From: Autumnicola tepida | Lineage (GTDB): Bacteria > Bacteroidota > Bacteroidia > Flavobacteriales > Flavobacteriaceae | Assembly: GCF_031846485.1 (NCBI RefSeq) | Contig: NZ_JAVRHQ010000014.1 | Coordinates: 1 to 64,000, forward strand | DNA: 64,000 nt | Direction of reading: 5' to 3' | Shown here: piece by piece, positions 25,123 through 34,783 of the stretch | Layout: each line of letters begins with the position of its first letter | How positions within the stretch are numbered: position 1 is the stretch's first letter | The notes under the pieces: generated by a model | What the model was told of the DNA's origin: nothing | What the model saw: the letters and a program-made list of their open reading frames with translations, nothing else | Databases searched by the model: none | Translations under genes and position numbers: made by a program

Positions 25123-26616
25123 ATGTACTTCTTAGGAATAGATTTAGGAAGCTCTTCCATAAAACTTTCGGTTTTAGATGCTGAAAAGGGAAAAGAAATT
25201 TGTGCAGTGACCGTTCCCGAAGCCGAAATGGAAATGATTGCCCCCAAATTCGGCTGGGCAGAGCAGGACCCTGAATTATGGTGGGACTATGTAAAAAATG
25301 GCCTGGGCAAAATAAAGAACAAGCACCAGGTAGATCTTAAGAAAATACAGGCAATTGGCATCGCTTACCAAATGCACGGGCTGGTGCTTACCGATGAAAA
25401 TCTCAAGCCTTTAAGGCCTTCTATAATTTGGTGTGATAGTCGTGCGGTAGCAATAGGAAACGAAGCTTACAAAGCAATTGGCCGGGAAAATAGTCAAAAA
25501 CAGATCCTTGGAAGCCCGGGCAATTTTACGGCTTCCAAATTAAAATGGGTAAAAGAAAACGAGCCGGAGATCTATAAGAAGGCAAAATACATGATGTTGC
25601 CGGGAGATTTTATTGCCGCGAAACTTTCGGGTATTGCGCAAACTACTGCTTCAGGTTTATCTGAAGCTGCCTTATGGGATTTTCCAAATGGAAAACTGGC
25701 TACGGAAGTTTTAGAAAAGATGGAACTTTCTGAAGATTTAATTCCCGAAATAGTGCCCAGTTTTGCAAAGCAGGCAAAGGTGAATGCTGAGGTTGCTTCA
25801 GAATTAGGCCTAAATCCCGAAGCTTTCATTGCCTACAGGGCAGGAGATCAGCCAAACAACGCTTTATCCCTTAATGTTCTAAATCCGGGGGAAATAGCCA
25901 CCACGGCTGGCACTTCGGCAGTGATTTACGCGGTGACCGATAAGGATATTTATGACGAGCAAAGCCGTATAAATACCTTTTTGCATGTAAATAATAATGA
26001 GGATCAGAAACGTAACGGAATTCTGGGAATTATTAATGGATCCGGAATTTTATACCAATGGCTCAGGAAAACTATTTCCCTGGGCCGAAAGGAACTCCTT
26101 TCTTATGATGTTTTAAATGAAGAAGCCGCTAAAGTGGCCCCCGGAAGTGAAGATTTAAAATTTTATCCTTTTGGAAACGGTGCGGAACGGATTTTTAACA
26201 ACAAAGGAGTGAATTCGGGAATAGAGAACCTGAACTTTAATATTCATAAACCCGCACATTTGATCCGCTCTGCATGTGAAGGAATTGTTTTTGCCATGAA
26301 TTACGGTTTTGATGTAATGAAATCCTTAGGCACCTCGGGCGATGTGGTACGTGCAGGGAAAGGAAATCTCTTCCTGAGTCCCGTTTTTAGGGAAATTTTC
26401 TGCAATACCACGCAGGCCAGCGTTCAGCTTTATGAAACATCGGGAGCAGAAGGGGCAGCCCGTGGAGCAGCTTATGGTTATGGTTATTATAAAAACCTGG
26501 ATGAAGCTTTTGGGAATCTTGAAATCCTGGAGAGCCTGGAGCCTCAAAAAGAATTATCGGCTCAATACCAGGACATATACGAAAATTGGAAACAGCATAT
26601 TAAAATAGAAGAGTAG
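25123..26616 (+). CDS. xylB: Xylulokinase XylB
   Basis: 497-aa FGGY-family kinase that phosphorylates D-xylulose to xylulose 5-phosphate. N-terminal phosphate-binding loop GIDLGSSSIKLSVLD, substrate motif YQMHGLVL, WCDSR, the catalytic Asp242 in YRAGDQPNNA, then TTAGTSAVIYAV and the C-terminal signature GAARGAAYGYGYY. It lies between the permease and xylA (3 bases before xylA). Length and motifs are normal. Confidence 0.95.
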   Translation: MYFLGIDLGSSSIKLSVLDAEKGKEICAVTVPEAEMEMIAPKFGWAEQDPELWWDYVKNGLGKIKNKHQVDLKKIQAIGIAYQMHGLVLTDENLKPLRPSIIWCDSRAVAIGNEAYKAIGRENSQKQILGSPGNFTASKLKWVKENEPEIYKKAKYMMLPGDFIAAKLSGIAQTTASGLSEAALWDFPNGKLATEVLEKMELSEDLIPEIVPSFAKQAKVNAEVASELGLNPEAFIAYRAGDQPNNALSLNVLNPGEIATTAGTSAVIYAVTDKDIYDEQSRINTFLHVNNNEDQKRNGILGIINGSGILYQWLRKTISLGRKELLSYDVLNEEAAKVAPGSEDLKFYPFGNGAERIFNNKGVNSGIENLNFNIHKPAHLIRSACEGIVFAMNYGFDVMKSLGTSGDVVRAGKGNLFLSPVFREIFCNTTQASVQLYETSGAEGAARGAAYGYGYYKNLDEAFGNLEILESLEPQKELSAQYQDIYENWKQHIKIEE

Positions 26617-26619
26617 ATT

Positions 26620-27933
26620 ATGGAAAGTAAATTTTTTAAAGACGTTAATGAGATCAAATTTGAAGGCCGGGAGAGTGATAATCCTTTAGCATTCAAATGG
26701 TACGATGAGAACAGAATGGTGGCCGGCAAGAGCCTTAAAGAGCATTTGCGCTTTGCCACGGCATACTGGCACACCTTTAACAATACCGGAGCCGATCCTT
26801 TTGGCCCTGGAACAGAAACCTTTGAATGGGACAAAAGTGACGATCCCATTACCCGTGCAAAGGATAAAATGGATGCCGCTTTTGAATTTATGACAAAGCT
26901 GGGAATGCCATATTATTGTTTTCATGATGTGGATGTGGTGGACGAAGCGCCAACTCTTGCTGAATTTGAAAAGCGTGTACAAACTATGGTGGAGTACGCT
27001 AAGCAAAAGCAACAGGAGACAGGAATTAAACTTCTTTGGGGAACTTCCAATTTGTTCAGTAATCCACGTTTCATGAATGGTGCAGCCACCAATCCAAATT
27101 TCGATGTGCTCGCTTATGCCGGAGGGCAGGCAAAAATTGCTTTGGATGCAACCATTGCGCTAAATGGTGAAAATTATGTATTCTGGGGTGGTAGAGAAGG
27201 CTATATGAGTTTGCTGAATACCGATATGAAAAGAGAGCAGGATCATTTAGCAAAATTCCTGCATACCTGTAAAGATTATGCACGTAAACAGGGCTTTAAA
27301 GGTACCTTCTTTATAGAGCCTAAGCCTATGGAGCCAACGAAACATCAGTACGATTACGATGCTGCTACTTCTTTGGCATTTATCAACAAATACGAGCTTC
27401 AGGATGATTTTAAACTGAACCTGGAAGTAAACCACGCAACTTTGGCGGGTCATACATTTCAGCATGAGTTACAGGTGGCTGTAGATGCGGGGATGTTAGG
27501 AAGTATAGATGCCAACCGCGGTGATTACCAAAACGGCTGGGATACCGATCAATTCCCTATCAATCTCTATGAGATCACCCAGGCGATGCTGGTAATTCTT
27601 GAAGGAGGAGGAATCCAGGGTGGTGGAATTAATTTCGATGCGAAAGTACGACGTAATTCGACCGACCTGAAAGATAAATTTATTGCGCATGTTGCCGGAA
27701 TGGATGTTTTTGCCCGTGGATTAATTTGTGCAAGTGAAATCCTGGAAAATTCGGATTACAGAAAGCTGCGTAAGGAAAGATACGCTTCTTTTGATAGTGG
27801 CAATGGCGCCAAATATGAGAGCGGGGAACTTTCTCTTGAAGACCTTAGCAAAATTGCCCGTGAAAATGGTGAACCAAAACAAATAAGCGGTCAGCAGGAA
27901 CTCTATGAGCAAATCATTGCTAATTCTTATTAA
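26620..27933 (+). CDS. xylA: Xylose isomerase XylA
   Basis: 437 aa, the class II length. It converts D-xylose to D-xylulose. The catalytic pair is His102/Asp105 (YYCFHDVDVV), with metal-binding motifs FFIEPKPMEPTKHQYDYD, LEVNHATLAGHTFQHE and GSIDANRGDYQNGWDTDQFP, then GGGINFDAKVRRNS. It is last in the permease-xylB-xylA operon and is followed by a strong bidirectional hairpin terminator, so the operon ends here and the susC gene has its own promoter. Confidence 0.97.
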   Translation: MESKFFKDVNEIKFEGRESDNPLAFKWYDENRMVAGKSLKEHLRFATAYWHTFNNTGADPFGPGTETFEWDKSDDPITRAKDKMDAAFEFMTKLGMPYYCFHDVDVVDEAPTLAEFEKRVQTMVEYAKQKQQETGIKLLWGTSNLFSNPRFMNGAATNPNFDVLAYAGGQAKIALDATIALNGENYVFWGGREGYMSLLNTDMKREQDHLAKFLHTCKDYARKQGFKGTFFIEPKPMEPTKHQYDYDAATSLAFINKYELQDDFKLNLEVNHATLAGHTFQHELQVAVDAGMLGSIDANRGDYQNGWDTDQFPINLYEITQAMLVILEGGGIQGGGINFDAKVRRNSTDLKDKFIAHVAGMDVFARGLICASEILENSDYRKLRKERYASFDSGNGAKYESGELSLEDLSKIARENGEPKQISGQQELYEQIIANSY

Positions 27934-27976
27934 TTAGTAATCTGCTTTTTATCTGCAGTTATAAAGTATAAAGGAA

Positions 27977-28006
27977 AAGAGGCTGCATTTAGCAGCCTCT
28001 TTATAC
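27977..28006. terminator. Strong terminator after xylA
   Basis: 10-bp perfect stem AAGAGGCTGC / GCAGCCTCTT with a 5-base loop ATTTA, 43 bases after the xylA stop. It is extended by the outer GTATAAAG/TTATAC pairing and followed by TTTATAC. Confidence 0.75.
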
Positions 28007-28384
28007 AATTACTTGGAAAAAATATATTTTTTGGATGTTACAGTTAGTCTTTATACCATCTCAAGATATCTTATGTCTGGGCTGGGTTTTGTTGTTCTAA
28101 TTCCCGTAGGCCAATAAAATTTCGCTCAACACTACATATAGGTGCTACTTTAATTGAAATGAGGGAAATTCCAGGATATCAGACCCCAAATTTTGGGTAT
28201 TTATCATAAGATATTTCAGGTTTTGAAGCTGAAATTTTACGTAAAAGTTACAAATTAATTTCCCGTGAAACTTCCGGAGCAGATTTCCCGCAAAATGAGC
28301 CTGAAAGGCCCTGTTATAAAGGGAATGCTTCAAAATTTATGTAGAGTTGCAACATATGTGGTATTCCAATTGAGGTTAGGCTGA

Positions 28385-28392
28385 TATATTTG
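28385..28392 (+). promoter_or_regulatory. -7 promoter element upstream of susC1
   Basis: TATATTTG matches TAnnTTTG exactly. No TTTG is present 19 bases upstream, so the -33 part is weak. A transcript from here would cross the operator-like site at 28430. Confidence 0.4.
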
Positions 28393-28429
28393 TTTAGTAA
28401 CATTTAAGATTCCTTAACTATATTTTATT

Positions 28430-28445
28430 AATCAATCGATTTCGT
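28430..28445. promoter_or_regulatory. Weak LacI-type operator before susC1
   Basis: AATCAATCGATTTCGT matches the shared operator at 12 of 16 positions and has a perfect inner palindrome AATCGATT around the central CG. It lies about 105 bases before susC1 and downstream of the -7 element, a roadblock-type position. Confidence 0.4.
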
Positions 28446-28550
28446 GACATAAATTACATTATTCGCTTTATCAATTTAGCAGATCATGCAAACAAAATCC
28501 TGATTCAATTATTAAAAAATATTTTAACTCGCTATCAAATTAATTCGACA

Positions 28551-31500
28551 ATGACAAATCATTTACTTAATGAATTAAGCCCTAAGATTCGAAGCCTTTT
28601 CTGTTTTGTTCTTATGAGCCTCATTAGTTTCACCGCATTCGCACAAAGTACAGTTACGGGCACCGTGACAGATGAAAATGGTCCTGTACCTGGAGTAACA
28701 GTTATGTTAAAAGGAACTTCTAACGGAGTGGTTACCGATTTTGATGGAAACTATACCATTAATAATGTTCCTGCTGATGGAGTACTTGTTTTCAGCTTTG
28801 TGGGTTTTCAGACTAAGGAAGTACCAGTGAATGGCCAAAGCCAGATTAATACCACATTAGAAACAGATGTTTCATCACTGGACGAGGTGGTTGTAGTAGG
28901 TTACGGTACCATGAAACGGAAAGACCTTACCGGGGCGGTGGTTTCTGTTGCAGAAGATGCAATCGAAGAATCCATACCTACCACCCTGGACCAGGTACTG
29001 CAGGGACGTGCCGCAGGGGTGCAGATACAGCAAAACAGTGGTGCGCCTGGCGCCAGCTCTTCTATCCGTATAAGGGGGATTAGTTCCATTACTGGATCTA
29101 ACGAGCCAATTTTCGTTATAGACGGGGTTATTGTGGAAAGCCAGACGGGCCAGGGAGGGCAGAATGCTTTTGCATCTGTTAACCCATCTGATATTGTTTC
29201 CGTAGACATCCTAAAGGGTGCTTCAGCTACTGCTATTTACGGCTCCAGGGCATCTAACGGGGTTATCCTTATTACCACCAAGCGCGGTAAAAACGGGGAA
29301 GCCACAATAAACCTTAACAGCTATGTGGGATACCAGGAAATACCAAAGCAATTAGACCTGTTGAACCTTCAGGAGTACGCCATTCTTAAAAATACCCGTG
29401 CCGATCTGGATATTGTTCAGCAGGATCCGGAGTTTATTCGCACAGACCTCCTGGGTGAGGGAACAAACTGGCAGGACGAGATGTTTACCCGGGCTATGAT
29501 GCAAAGCCATAATCTTTCAATTTCGGGAGGTAACGATAAAACTACCTACTCCATGAGCGGTGGGTATTTAGACCAGGAGGGAATCGCGCTGGGTTCTTCC
29601 TTTAGCCGCCTTAACCTACGAGGGGTTTTTGATTCGCAGTTAAAAGATTATTTAAAGGCAGGTATAAATTTCGCCTTCAATAATATAAAGCAAACCACCA
29701 CATTTTCTGATCAGTCTTTGATTTTAACCGCATTAAGACAAACGCCAAATGTGGCCGTGCGAAATTCTGAAGGTACTTTTGATGGCCCAGTTACAGACGA
29801 ATTTACACAAACCAACCCGGTAGGTTTGGCTAGCATACGTGATAACGACAATGAAAGTGCGGGGATTAGGGCCAATGCTTATGCTGAAATAGAATTCCTT
29901 GAAGGCTTAAAGTTGAGGTCCGAATATTCTATAGACTACGGCGTATCAAACAACTATACCTTTAATCCTTCTTACGAGTTTGGGGCCATCGTAAATAATG
30001 TTAGGGAAGGTAGCAGGACAAAATCCTACAACAAATATTATAACTTTAGAAATGTTCTTACTTACGAACGCACATTTGGTGAGCATAGCATAAATGCTAT
30101 GTTGGGCCAGGAATACCAGGAAACGCTTTATGAAAGCCTGTACGGCTATAAGTCGGGCTATTTAACCAATGGGGCTACAGATCTAGGTTTAGGTGATGAT
30201 TTAACTGCACGAAATTCCAGTGGCAGCAATAGAACGGCCTTAAGTTCACTTTTTTCACGGGCCTTTTACTCCTTTCAGGATAAATATTTGCTTACGGCAA
30301 CTTTACGGTACGATGGTTCTTCAAAATTTTCAAGTGAAAATCGCTGGGGATGGTTCCCGTCTGCAGCATTTGCCTGGAGGGTTTCCAACGAAGACTTCCT
30401 GAAAAATAGCGAGGTTATCAATAACCTTAAGCTTCGTCTTGGTTATGGGGCTGTTGGAAACCAGTTCGTGCCCAACAACGCTTATTTCTCTGTTTACTCT
30501 GGTTCGGCAACACCTTTTGGTACAGGTTTGTTAGCTTCAAATACGGCAAATCCAGACTTGCAGTGGGAGACCACCTATTCCAGCAATATAGGCTTAGACC
30601 TTAATATGTTTAACAACCGAATTGAATTTATTGCTGATGCTTACTATAAAAAAACGGAAGACTTATTGTTGCTGGCTCCATATCCCGACTACTCGGGGAC
30701 TACAGGTATAGGTGCTGCTTCTGCTCCTTATGTAAACATCGGTTCTCTTGAAAATAAAGGTCTTGAACTAACTCTTAATACGGTTAATGTTGATAAGGGA
30801 GATTTCTCCTGGAGAACAAACCTGGTTTTCACCCTTAACAGGAATAAAGTGCTGGACCTGGCCACAGAAAATGGAATTATAAACAGGACCTTACAACAGG
30901 GCTCAGATGTGACTATTGTTACCAGAACAGCTGTGGGCAAACCTATAGGCCAGTTTTATGGTTATAAAGTAATTGGACGTTTTGAAGATGCTACAGATTT
31001 CTACTATAGAAATGAGGATGGAGAAGTAGTGCCTACCGCTTTACCGGAAGGTTTGGAAATTGGAGAAAATGGAGTATGGATTGGAGATTATATTTTTAAG
31101 GATATCAATGAAGACGGGGTTATTAATGATCAGGACAGGGATTATATAGGAAACCCTTTACCCGATTTTACTTACGGGATTGGCAATACCTTTAGTTATA
31201 AAGGTTTCGATTTAAATGTGCAGCTTTCGGGATCTTATGGAAACGAAGTGGTAAACTACCAGAGGCGTTTTCTGGAAAATCCTCGTGAAAACACTAATTT
31301 GTTGAGCACGGCCCTTGGTTATGCCGAGCTGGGGCTAATAGATCCTGAAGGCCCGAATGATTATCGAAATGTGCAAATTGTAGGTGGAGATCCTCATATG
31401 CCACGTATTGCTGCCTCATCAGCAGCATCAACATCCAACTTTAGGTATAGCGACAGGTTCCTGGAAGATGGCTCTTATCTGCGAATCCAGAACATTTCCT

Positions 31501-31715
31501 TCGGATATAATTTCCCACGCGACTGGGTAGAGCGATTGGGGCTTCTTAACCTGAAGTTATACACCAACATGCAGAATGTATATACGTTTACTGAATATTC
31601 AGGATTTGATCCTGAAGTGGGATCAATCAACCAGGATGCGCTTTTAACGGGAATAGACAATGGTCGTTATCCTTCGCCTCGTATTATAATTGTAGGCTTA
31701 AATGTCAATTTTTAA
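28551..31715 (+). CDS. susC: SusC-family TonB-dependent outer-membrane transporter (1)
   Basis: 1054 aa. Signal peptide ending FTAFAQ (residue 32); carboxypeptidase-D-like domain (~33-105: VTGTVTDENGPVPGVTVMLK); the SusC linker DEVVVVGYGT (111-120); plug with IRIRGISSITGSNEPIFVIDG and VDILKGASATAIYGSRASNG; then the 22-strand barrel ending in the expected aromatic GLNVNF. It imports oligosaccharides with its SusD partner using TonB energy. It leads an operon with SusD, a surface glycan-binding protein and a GH10, so xylo-oligosaccharides are the likely cargo. It has a distinct paralogue at 47572-50643. Confidence 0.95.
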   Translation: MTNHLLNELSPKIRSLFCFVLMSLISFTAFAQSTVTGTVTDENGPVPGVTVMLKGTSNGVVTDFDGNYTINNVPADGVLVFSFVGFQTKEVPVNGQSQINTTLETDVSSLDEVVVVGYGTMKRKDLTGAVVSVAEDAIEESIPTTLDQVLQGRAAGVQIQQNSGAPGASSSIRIRGISSITGSNEPIFVIDGVIVESQTGQGGQNAFASVNPSDIVSVDILKGASATAIYGSRASNGVILITTKRGKNGEATINLNSYVGYQEIPKQLDLLNLQEYAILKNTRADLDIVQQDPEFIRTDLLGEGTNWQDEMFTRAMMQSHNLSISGGNDKTTYSMSGGYLDQEGIALGSSFSRLNLRGVFDSQLKDYLKAGINFAFNNIKQTTTFSDQSLILTALRQTPNVAVRNSEGTFDGPVTDEFTQTNPVGLASIRDNDNESAGIRANAYAEIEFLEGLKLRSEYSIDYGVSNNYTFNPSYEFGAIVNNVREGSRTKSYNKYYNFRNVLTYERTFGEHSINAMLGQEYQETLYESLYGYKSGYLTNGATDLGLGDDLTARNSSGSNRTALSSLFSRAFYSFQDKYLLTATLRYDGSSKFSSENRWGWFPSAAFAWRVSNEDFLKNSEVINNLKLRLGYGAVGNQFVPNNAYFSVYSGSATPFGTGLLASNTANPDLQWETTYSSNIGLDLNMFNNRIEFIADAYYKKTEDLLLLAPYPDYSGTTGIGAASAPYVNIGSLENKGLELTLNTVNVDKGDFSWRTNLVFTLNRNKVLDLATENGIINRTLQQGSDVTIVTRTAVGKPIGQFYGYKVIGRFEDATDFYYRNEDGEVVPTALPEGLEIGENGVWIGDYIFKDINEDGVINDQDRDYIGNPLPDFTYGIGNTFSYKGFDLNVQLSGSYGNEVVNYQRRFLENPRENTNLLSTALGYAELGLIDPEGPNDYRNVQIVGGDPHMPRIAASSAASTSNFRYSDRFLEDGSYLRIQNISFGYNFPRDWVERLGLLNLKLYTNMQNVYTFTEYSGFDPEVGSINQDALLTGIDNGRYPSPRIIIVGLNVNF

Positions 31716-31727
31716 AAAAAGATTATT

Positions 31728-33365
31728 ATGAGTACAAATAAATTATTTTTAAAGCTTCTATTAGCAACGATATTCGTTAGTTCTTACAGCTGTAGCGATG
31801 ATCTTGAAGTAGCGCCAAACGATGTGATCGTTAAAGAAAATTTTTTCAATTCTGAAGCAGATTTCAGGGCGGCAACGGCACCTCTTTACAACAGGGTATG
31901 GTTCTCGTTTAATGACAAATTCTATTTTGGGCTAGGGGATGGCCGTTCTTACAACTTATATGCACCGTTTTCTGACTATGTTTATCCTTTCAGCGATTTA
32001 ACAGAAACAGGTTTAACAGGCCCGCTGGTAGAAGCATGGAGATCATTTTACATTGTTATTCAGCAGTCCAACAATACTATTGAAGCTATTAGAGGAAGCA
32101 GTGTAGCTGAAGAATTAAAAACCCAGTATATAGCTGAAGCCCGTTTTATGCGTGGTACCGCATACTGGTATATCGCCTCATTGTGGGGAGATGCTATTAT
32201 CACAACAAGCCAGGCTGAAATTATTAATAATCCTATTATTAATAAAAGCCCCAGGAATGATGTTTTTGAATTTGCCATCCGCGACCTGGAGTATGCCGCC
32301 ATGTATTTACCAGAGCAGGCAGGCCAGGCAGGTCGTGTGACAAAATATAGTGCTTACGGCATGTTGTCCAGAGTTTATCTATCCTACTCCGGAGTTAGCG
32401 ACAATCCCAATAGCGGTACAAGAGATGCAGGGCTTCTGAATTTGGCTAAAATGGCCGCAGAAAAAGCTATTACTGAAGGCCCCTATTCCTTAATGGACGA
32501 TTATGCCGATTTGTTCATGGTGGAAAGTAATAACAATTCAGAATCTATGTTCGCCCTGCAATGGGTGCCAAACGGAGAATATGGTGTTACTAATCCACAC
32601 CAGGCTTATTTTGCGCTTGGTTCAGAAATAACAGGAGATGATGCGGCATGGGGATATTACACAAGAGCATCTTATGACGTTCTCCAGGAATATGAACAAA
32701 ACGATGTAAGACGTAAAGCTACCTGGATGGCAGACGGTGATTTCTATCCTGAAATAAGCCAGGCTAATGGAGGTTATCTTGTTGAGCATGAAAATACTTA
32801 TGTAAATGTGAAGAAAGGTGTGGTGGGTTCTAATAAAGATAATCCGGATATTTCAAGGATGAATTCCGGCTTAAATACCTATATGCTTCGCCTGGGTGAA
32901 GTATATTTAAATTATGCTGAAGCGGTTTTGGGCAATAATGCTTCCACGAGTGATGCCACAGCTTTAATGTATGTAAACGCTTTGCGTGAAAGGGCTGGCC
33001 TGGAACCAAAGACGAGTCTTACTTTTGACGATATTTTTCATGAGAGAAGGGTAGAGCTTGCTATGGAAGGTCAGTTTTGGTATGACCTGGTGAGACGCGC
33101 ATATTACGAACAGCAGGAAGTAATACAGTATATAGATAACCAGGAAAGAGCTGTAATAACTCCTTTTACATACGATGCTGAAACCAATACGGTTTCTGTT
33201 GATGACACACGCGATGTTACCACACGTGCGGTTGGCGATGCAGACGGCAGTATTTTTATTCTGCCTTATCCTGAATCTGAAGTGGTTCAAAATCCATTGC
33301 TAAGGGAAGAACCTGTGCCATATGAGTTTACAGAAGAACGACTGACGGATGAATTATTCCAGTAA
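31728..33365 (+). CDS. susD: SusD-family glycan-binding lipoprotein (1)
   Basis: 545 aa. Lipobox YSC with Cys22, followed by SDD, the acidic export signal that favours surface display. SusD/RagB features: ENFFNSEADFRAATAPLYN, YIAEARFMRGTAYWYIASLWGDA, RVTKYSAYGMLSRVYLSYS, and the C-terminal LRLGEVYLNYAEAVL and HERRVELAMEGQFWYDLVRR. It forms the lid over SusC1 and binds xylan fragments at the cell surface. It starts 12 bases after susC1. Confidence 0.95.
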   Translation: MSTNKLFLKLLLATIFVSSYSCSDDLEVAPNDVIVKENFFNSEADFRAATAPLYNRVWFSFNDKFYFGLGDGRSYNLYAPFSDYVYPFSDLTETGLTGPLVEAWRSFYIVIQQSNNTIEAIRGSSVAEELKTQYIAEARFMRGTAYWYIASLWGDAIITTSQAEIINNPIINKSPRNDVFEFAIRDLEYAAMYLPEQAGQAGRVTKYSAYGMLSRVYLSYSGVSDNPNSGTRDAGLLNLAKMAAEKAITEGPYSLMDDYADLFMVESNNNSESMFALQWVPNGEYGVTNPHQAYFALGSEITGDDAAWGYYTRASYDVLQEYEQNDVRRKATWMADGDFYPEISQANGGYLVEHENTYVNVKKGVVGSNKDNPDISRMNSGLNTYMLRLGEVYLNYAEAVLGNNASTSDATALMYVNALRERAGLEPKTSLTFDDIFHERRVELAMEGQFWYDLVRRAYYEQQEVIQYIDNQERAVITPFTYDAETNTVSVDDTRDVTTRAVGDADGSIFILPYPESEVVQNPLLREEPVPYEFTEERLTDELFQ

Positions 33366-33396
33366 AAGTTGATAACGAACAAAATTTAAAAATAAG

Positions 33397-34764
33397 ATGA
33401 AGCAAAAAATTTTAAATAAAAGTAACAGGATTTGTTTCTCCTTTCTGGGGATAATATTAATGGCCTTGCTATTTACCTCTTGTTCCAATGATGATGATGG
33501 GGCTTCCGGAGGCGAGATTACTATAGATGCTGTATATCTGGAAGATGTAAATTCTGATGTTCCGGACAGGGAGGTGGATTTTGCCAGGCTGGGCCAGCTT
33601 TTGCGCCTTGAAGGTTCTGGCTTTACAGGAGTGAGGAGAGCTTATATCAATGGGTTCCAAACATCCTTTAACCCGGTATATGTTTCTGATAATTCCATGC
33701 TGATTCGTGTTTCTGCAGATACTCCAACAATAGAGGCTGAAGAAGATGTGCGCAATACTATTCGCTTGGTAAAAGACAATTCTGAAACCATTATTGATTT
33801 TGAAATCCGCTCTTCGGCGCCAAGTATTACAAAGATTTCTAATACCCTGCCTAACCCTGGAGAAGAAATTACGGTATATGGTACAGGTTTGATAGAGGTA
33901 AGCAGAGTGGTTTTTCCAGGTGATGTGGAGGTTACTGAAGGCATCACTTATGATGAAGAAGAGGGTGAATTTTTCACGGTAACTGTTCCGGAAGGAGTTT
34001 CTGAAGACGGAGGATCGCTTTATGTGGAAACAGCAAACGGGGCTGCTTATTCGCCTGCTTTTTTCAACGTGGAAAGAGGTGTTATCCTTAATTTTGACGG
34101 GATGGGAGAGCTAGGGGAATTTGGCAACACCATCCGCCAGAGCCAGTTGGAATCAGAGCCACTTGGAATGGGCAATGTTTCCCATGGAAATTATGTGCCG
34201 CTTCGTAATGATACCATTGCTTCTTTTGGTGCTGGTAAAAACCGTGTGGCAGAAGTGTTTACTTCCGGTAACGAAAGCTGGCGTTCACAATTTACACCAT
34301 TTATCCCGGCTGATACCCCGCTGGATGAAGTAGCTTTTCAATTTGATATTTATGTGCCTGAACCATGGGAAGGCAGCGGATACCTTAAAATTTTGCTGAT
34401 AAACAACTTCAACGGTGGCGAATGGACCGGTGGAGTATATAATTATGTGCCATGGATTGTAGATGGAGAAGTGGAACCATTTGAAACAGAAGGCTGGCAA
34501 ACAGTAACCATCCCTTTTACAGATTTTTATTTATTTAATGACGGTGAAGATTATACTTTTGAAGATGTTCTGCAGTACCGGGAGTCTGCTACTTATAAGA
34601 ACTTCGGGATCTTCTTCGAAAATTCCGATTTTAACCTGAGTGATATTCCGGAATACAGTAGCGATGTTGAATTTCCTTCTTCAGAAACATCAGTACAGGT
34701 CTATACCGATAACTGGAGGATAGTTTCCTTAGAAACTCCAACGGTAACCGACTTTCCTGAATAA
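33397..34764 (+). CDS. IPT/TIG-domain surface glycan-binding lipoprotein (SGBP-B-like)
   Basis: 455 aa. Lipobox FTSC (Cys29) plus SNDDD, an acidic surface-export signal. Two immunoglobulin-like IPT/TIG repeats follow (LLRLEGSGFTGVRRAYING at ~residue 68; APSITKISNTLPNPGEEITV at ~145). A C-terminal beta-sandwich from ~residue 228 (GVILNFDGMGELGEFG) is rich in Trp and ends TDNWRIVSLE. This is the layout of the non-catalytic surface binders encoded after susCD in Bacteroidetes xylan and xyloglucan loci. It has no catalytic motif. Role: holding xylan near the GH10 and SusCD; ligand by context. Confidence 0.85.
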   Translation: MKQKILNKSNRICFSFLGIILMALLFTSCSNDDDGASGGEITIDAVYLEDVNSDVPDREVDFARLGQLLRLEGSGFTGVRRAYINGFQTSFNPVYVSDNSMLIRVSADTPTIEAEEDVRNTIRLVKDNSETIIDFEIRSSAPSITKISNTLPNPGEEITVYGTGLIEVSRVVFPGDVEVTEGITYDEEEGEFFTVTVPEGVSEDGGSLYVETANGAAYSPAFFNVERGVILNFDGMGELGEFGNTIRQSQLESEPLGMGNVSHGNYVPLRNDTIASFGAGKNRVAEVFTSGNESWRSQFTPFIPADTPLDEVAFQFDIYVPEPWEGSGYLKILLINNFNGGEWTGGVYNYVPWIVDGEVEPFETEGWQTVTIPFTDFYLFNDGEDYTFEDVLQYRESATYKNFGIFFENSDFNLSDIPEYSSDVEFPSSETSVQVYTDNWRIVSLETPTVTDFPE

Positions 34765-34783
34765 ACTTAAAAAATAATAGAAA

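Larger units (their letters stand above)
28007..28550. other. Long upstream region of the first susC operon
   Basis: A 540-base gene-free stretch. The first 350 bases show no convincing reading frame, repeat or RNA. The last 170 hold a TATATTTG -7 element (28385) and a LacI-like palindrome (28430). The long leader (about 150 bases from that -7 element) is common before susC genes and could carry antisense or leader control, but no clear structure was seen. Confidence 0.45.
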
